A stretch of DNA of 64,000 nucleotides from Ephydatia muelleri (taxonomy: Eukaryota > Porifera > Demospongiae > Spongillida > Spongillidae): contig JABACO010000005.1 in assembly GCA_013339895.1 (NCBI GenBank), positions 10,997,836-11,061,835 on the forward strand. Reading direction: 5' to 3'. Shown one piece after another: positions 61,023 through 64,000 of the stretch. Position 1 is the stretch's first letter. The number at the start of each line of letters is the position of its first letter. The notes beneath the pieces were generated by a model. That model was not told where the DNA came from. It searched no databases and saw only the letters and a program-made list of their open reading frames with translations. The position numbers were made by a program, and so were the translations under genes.

Positions 61023-63801
61023 ATGGCACAGTACGGTTACGGTCAAGCGCCTGGCGGCAGTGGAGGGTATACTGGTCAGCCCGCTGGTGGATATTCAGGA
61101 CAGCCCGCCGGAGGTTATCCGGGACAGCAAGCAGGTGGATATCCGGGACAACCCGGTGCGGGCTACCCAGGACAGCCAGCAGGCGGGTACCCAGGACAAC
61201 CCGGTGCGGGCTACCCAGGACAGCCAGCAGGCGGGTACCCAGGACAACCCGGTGCGGGCTACCCAGGACAGCCAGCAGGCGGGTACCCAGGACAACCCGG
61301 TGCGGGCTACCCAGGACAGCCAGCAGGCGGGTACCCAGGACAGCCAGCAGGCAGGTACCCAGGACAACCCGGTGCAGGACAGCCAGCAGGCGGGTACCCA
61401 GGACAACAACCCCCAGGACAATATTCTGGCTATGGTGGTGAGTAATCACGGCGTTATACATGTAAGCATCAGCCGAAGCATGATATCGCGTTCTGTGTAC
61501 AGGAGTAGTGGTGGAGGAGTGGTGGGGGGGATGGTCAATTGTCTGAGGGCGTGGCCATGACTGGATGGGAGCGGTACAGCTTTACACCCCAAAATATCCT
61601 TTTAGGATTTTAGAAAACAGCTGTTGCGCGTGTCAAAATAATTAATCACGTGCTCTCTGTTCAAAAACTAACTTCAGATTTGCATATGCAAATAGTGTCA
61701 GTTTGACTCGCAGAGTTTATAATAACCAATTTGATAAATATATAAGTTGTTAATTTGCTATGGATCAGGGGTATTGCCAACTTGGCAGTTCTTTATGGTT
61801 ACATGTCAGGGGTCGGTTACCATAAATGACATTCATTTATGTGGTACGCCTATCATAGCATGTTTGTGCAGCTACCATAACATGTTGTTACAACAACGCG
61901 TCATCAACCACAAAGTAAAGCTGCACATGTGCAAAAGATAAATGTAACTTCATTTTTAAAAAGCATCAATCATTTCATCTTCTGACTCCATTTCATCATC
62001 TGATTATGAGCTAGATTTGCTGCAAAGAGATAGCCTGCGTTTGCAGCTCTCTTTCCACCTAAGGATGGATGGTGTAGGATCAAAGTCAGCAATTTCAGGA
62101 CTGTGCAGCTGTATAGTCATCAAATCAGTGACCATGGTGTCCCTTAGCCTGCTCCTCCAGTCTGATTTGATGACTTTAGTCAGACTGAATCCTTGTTCAC
62201 AATCTGCACTGCTGGCAGGCAAAGACGGTAGCAGATCAACCTGCTGGAGCACATTTGGACACAAATCTTGGGCATTCTTGAACACACCTACCCACTCTGG
62301 CTCTTAGGTGGAACTTTAGCCTTTAGAAAGTACCTACAGTTTGTTTAGAACGTACCAGTTCAAAACTTAAGCCTTTACACCTGAGCTGAACTTTCACTAC
62401 ATCCTTGAGCAAATCCCATTCTGTTTGTACAACACTGGCATCCACACCACAGAATGGGTCCAAACTGGGAGGGCTACATCTTGATTTCTAAATACTACTT
62501 AATAAATGCACAGAATCAAACAAAGACACATTGTGCGCGCCCTCGCTTCCTATCACATGTTAAACAAGCGCGCACGCAGGGGCCATTGTCCCATTTCGCA
62601 CAAAATACACTGTCCACCTTTTACGCACTCGCGCTACTGATCGCGCTGTAGCTGTTGTCACAATTGTGGGATGACGTTTTTGCAATAACTTAATTACCGC
62701 GAAAACGTCATCAATAATATGAATGTCATTTATGGTAACCGTTAAGTCGACCCCTGCATGTTATAGTGTTATAGTGCCTTCCAGGTTGTGATTTATCTCT
62801 CAGATAACAATGGAAGGGCTATTTTTACCATTGGCACACGAATTAGAGTAAGGCAAGTGGTCTGGGGACTGGATCATGAACCTCGCACTCAGCCTATTGG
62901 TTACTTCATTGTTCAATCATTTTGGTGATTATTTTGTAGTGTCTTATGAGATGTAGCGACACCCTAAACCTGAGGAAGGGGAGGGAAAGTGTGAAAGGTC
63001 ATGGGAAATGGGGTGAGGGGAGTGGGGGGTTGAGTTGTCTTTTTGTTGTTTCGTTTCTCTACTTGTGTTCTGCAAGGGTTTTAATGGGTTCTAAGCTAGC
63101 TGCACTGACCTGCGTCTTACTGCTCATCCACAGCTCCAGCACAGCAGACGCCTCCTCCCCAGGGAGTGGATCCCACTGTCTACTCCTGGTTTGCTGCCGT
63201 GGACTCGGACCGCAGCGGCTCCATCTCGGCCACCGAACTCCAGCAGGCTCTCACCAACAACAACTGGACTCACTTCAACGCAGAGACCTGCCGACTGATG
63301 ATCGGTACGCACAAGTGCAAGGGTTAAATAGGCGTGGGGGAGGGGTTGGGTGTTGGTGTTGCATTGCAAATAACTTGCATCCTAAATACACACCTAGCTT
63401 GTCTGCTGGAATAATAATACATTGTTGTCACCTTAGCCCCTCACCTCCCTCCCCTCCCTCCCCTCCCTTCCCCTCCCCTCCCTTTGCCTCCCCTCCCTTC
63501 CCCTCCCCTCCCTTCCCCTCCCCTCCCTTCCCCTCCCCTCCCTTCCCCTCCCCTCCCCTCCCCTCCCTTCCCCTCCCTTCCCCTCCCTTCCCCTCCCTTC
63601 TATTCCCCTCCCTTCCCCTCCCCTCCCCTCCCCTCCCTTCCCCTCCCCTCACCTCCCCTCCCCTCCCTTCCTCTCCCCTCACCTCCCCTCCCCAACACTT
63701 AACAGTGGTGTTCTGTGTGTATTATATGTAACATATGAACACACATACATACACGCACAAAATGCATACACATTACACACACCCACACATATACACACAC
63801 A

Positions 63802-63834
<33 letters not shown>

Positions 63835-64000
63835 TTTCAAGCATTGTTCGACCACAGCAACACCGGTAAAATTGGCGTGCAGGATTTTGCAGTTCTGATG
63901 AAGTATGTGCAGCAATGGAAGGCGCTGTTTGAGCGCTACGATACTGACCGTTCGGGCAATGTGGAGGCCGGGGAGCTCCACCGGGCCTATAATGAGATGG
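61023..64000 (+). CDS. PEF1: Peflin (penta-EF-hand calcium-binding protein), 5' part
   Basis: Three exons are in the window, in phase: 61023-61437, 63134-63304 and 63842 onward, cut by the window edge. Exon 1 starts [20 protein letters not shown] and is almost wholly Gly/Tyr/Pro/Gln repeats, the hallmark of peflin N-termini. Exon 2 encodes [20 protein letters not shown] with the first EF-hand loop ([12 protein letters not shown]) and [15 protein letters not shown]. Exon 3 encodes [18 protein letters not shown] (second EF-hand) and [18 protein letters not shown] (third). Junctions: GGTG|GTGAGT, CCACAG|CTCC, ATCG|GTACGC, TTCAAG|CATT. In animals peflin pairs with ALG-2 (PDCD6) at ER exit sites and responds to calcium. 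The frame is clean, unlike the copy at 19974. Intron 1 hosts a hAT remnant; intron 2 hosts a (CCCCTC)n array. Confidence 0.9.
61128..61400 (+). repeat. 48-base coding minisatellite in peflin exon 1
   Basis: About four to five copies of a 48-base unit encoding [16 protein letters not shown]. The units are nearly identical at DNA level, including third positions, so recent unequal exchange or gene conversion is likely. The antisense and +1 frames are open through it (up to 189 codons), but that is a by-product of the repeat. Confidence 0.93.
61807..62756 (-). mobile_element. hAT element remnant in peflin intron 1
   Basis: The ends are CAGGGGTCGGTTACCATAAA on the left and, in reverse, CAGGGGTCGACTTAACGGTT with TACCATAAATGACATTCAT on the right. 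The right end has about 7 extra bases. Inside, the minus strand encodes the C-terminal dimerisation region of a hAT transposase (see 62004-62460). I see no clean 8-base target duplication, which fits an old insertion. Confidence 0.75.
62004..62460 (-). pseudogene. hAT transposase C-terminal dimerisation region
   Basis: Minus strand: [20 protein letters not shown] (about 62455-62395), a break, then [36 protein letters not shown] and [20 protein letters not shown]. The hydrophobic [13 protein letters not shown] segment is the conserved hAT C-terminal (dimerisation) motif, of the type found in zinc-finger-862-like transposases. The DDE core and BED finger are absent, so the remnant is only the 3' end. 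Confidence 0.8.
62757..63133. other. Peflin intron 1, right part
   Basis: No exon or element end can be supported. A purine-rich GGGAAGTGAGGGG-type stretch (62970-63030) precedes the exon 2 acceptor. Confidence 0.5.
63437..63692 (+). repeat. (CCCCTCCCTT)n array in peflin intron 2
   Basis: About 250 bases of C/T-only repeat. Open frames on either strand are low-complexity artefacts. It is followed by a (CA)n tract (63735-63834) that runs almost into the exon 3 acceptor (TTTCAAG at 63835-63841). Confidence 0.95.

Noticed and set aside
60913..61560. Antisense (182 codons) and +1 (189 codons) frames over peflin exon 1
   Set aside because: A 48-base repeat without stops keeps all frames open. 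The peflin frame is the one with matching splice sites and homology.
61766..61806. A second hAT-like left end (CAGGGGTATTGCCAACTTGG)
   Set aside because: No inverted partner was found within the next kilobase.
63428..63702. Pro/Leu/Ser- and Gly/Glu/Arg-rich frames
   Set aside because: Low-complexity C/T repeat in peflin intron 2.

Overview
The window is eukaryotic and reads as an invertebrate animal genome, most likely a sponge (demosponge). That placement is an inference. It rests on very short introns with clean GT-AG junctions (down to 59 bases), an intronless class C (GABA-B-like) receptor with a decayed paralogue, and a dense load of nested DNA transposons and foldback elements. There is no bacterial organisation and I could find no RNA gene by eye. 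A gap of exactly 1000 N lies at 23649-24648.

Likely host genes are: a CCDC43-like gene (4674-5520, minus; one frame break, C-terminus missing); a nine-exon alpha/beta-hydrolase gene (12972-19280, plus) whose exons join in phase to exactly 400 codons; a broken peflin (penta-EF-hand) copy (19974-20984, minus); a decayed GABA-B-like receptor (33386-35205, plus); an intact intronless GABA-B-like receptor (51392-53701, plus); and a clean peflin gene starting at 61023 and running off the right edge (plus).

Most of the rest is mobile DNA. The most striking part is a family of degenerate elements that combine the N-terminal zinc-binding region of RAG1 (dimerisation zinc segment, RING, C2H2 finger) with an unrelated DDE-like transposase (motifs GGD, GDYEFL, GEQGAESIH). 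This resembles the N-RAG-TP type of transposon known from molluscs and other invertebrates. Copy A (6783-10779) is nearly complete with terminal inverted repeats. Copy B (25150-25812) is a transposase fragment. Copies C and D (41300-44410) are two internally deleted derivatives lying head to head on a long palindrome centred in the RAG-like first exon.

Other mobile DNA: a pogo/Tigger transposase split by one TGA (644-2437); two non-LTR retrotransposon remnants (11060-12749; 54780-59460); two Ty3/gypsy elements (44425-46300, itself hit by a TA-flanked MITE; 55428-58917, sitting in the second LINE); a hAT remnant inside the peflin intron; a 576-base hAT-type MITE with a perfect 8-base target duplication nested in an element with a 5-base duplication (59463-60788); a foldback element with a RecQ-like Walker A fragment and a 265-base-arm palindrome (49966-51202); a pair of related inverted-repeat elements, one with a Cys-rich/SAP-domain ORF (37660-41000); and a composite foldback in the hydrolase intron (15760-17036). 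Microsatellites and minisatellites are abundant, several directly against splice sites.

The host genes do not form a pathway. Many breaks are single-base indels in otherwise conserved frames, so real decay and assembly error have to be separated before any of them is called dead.
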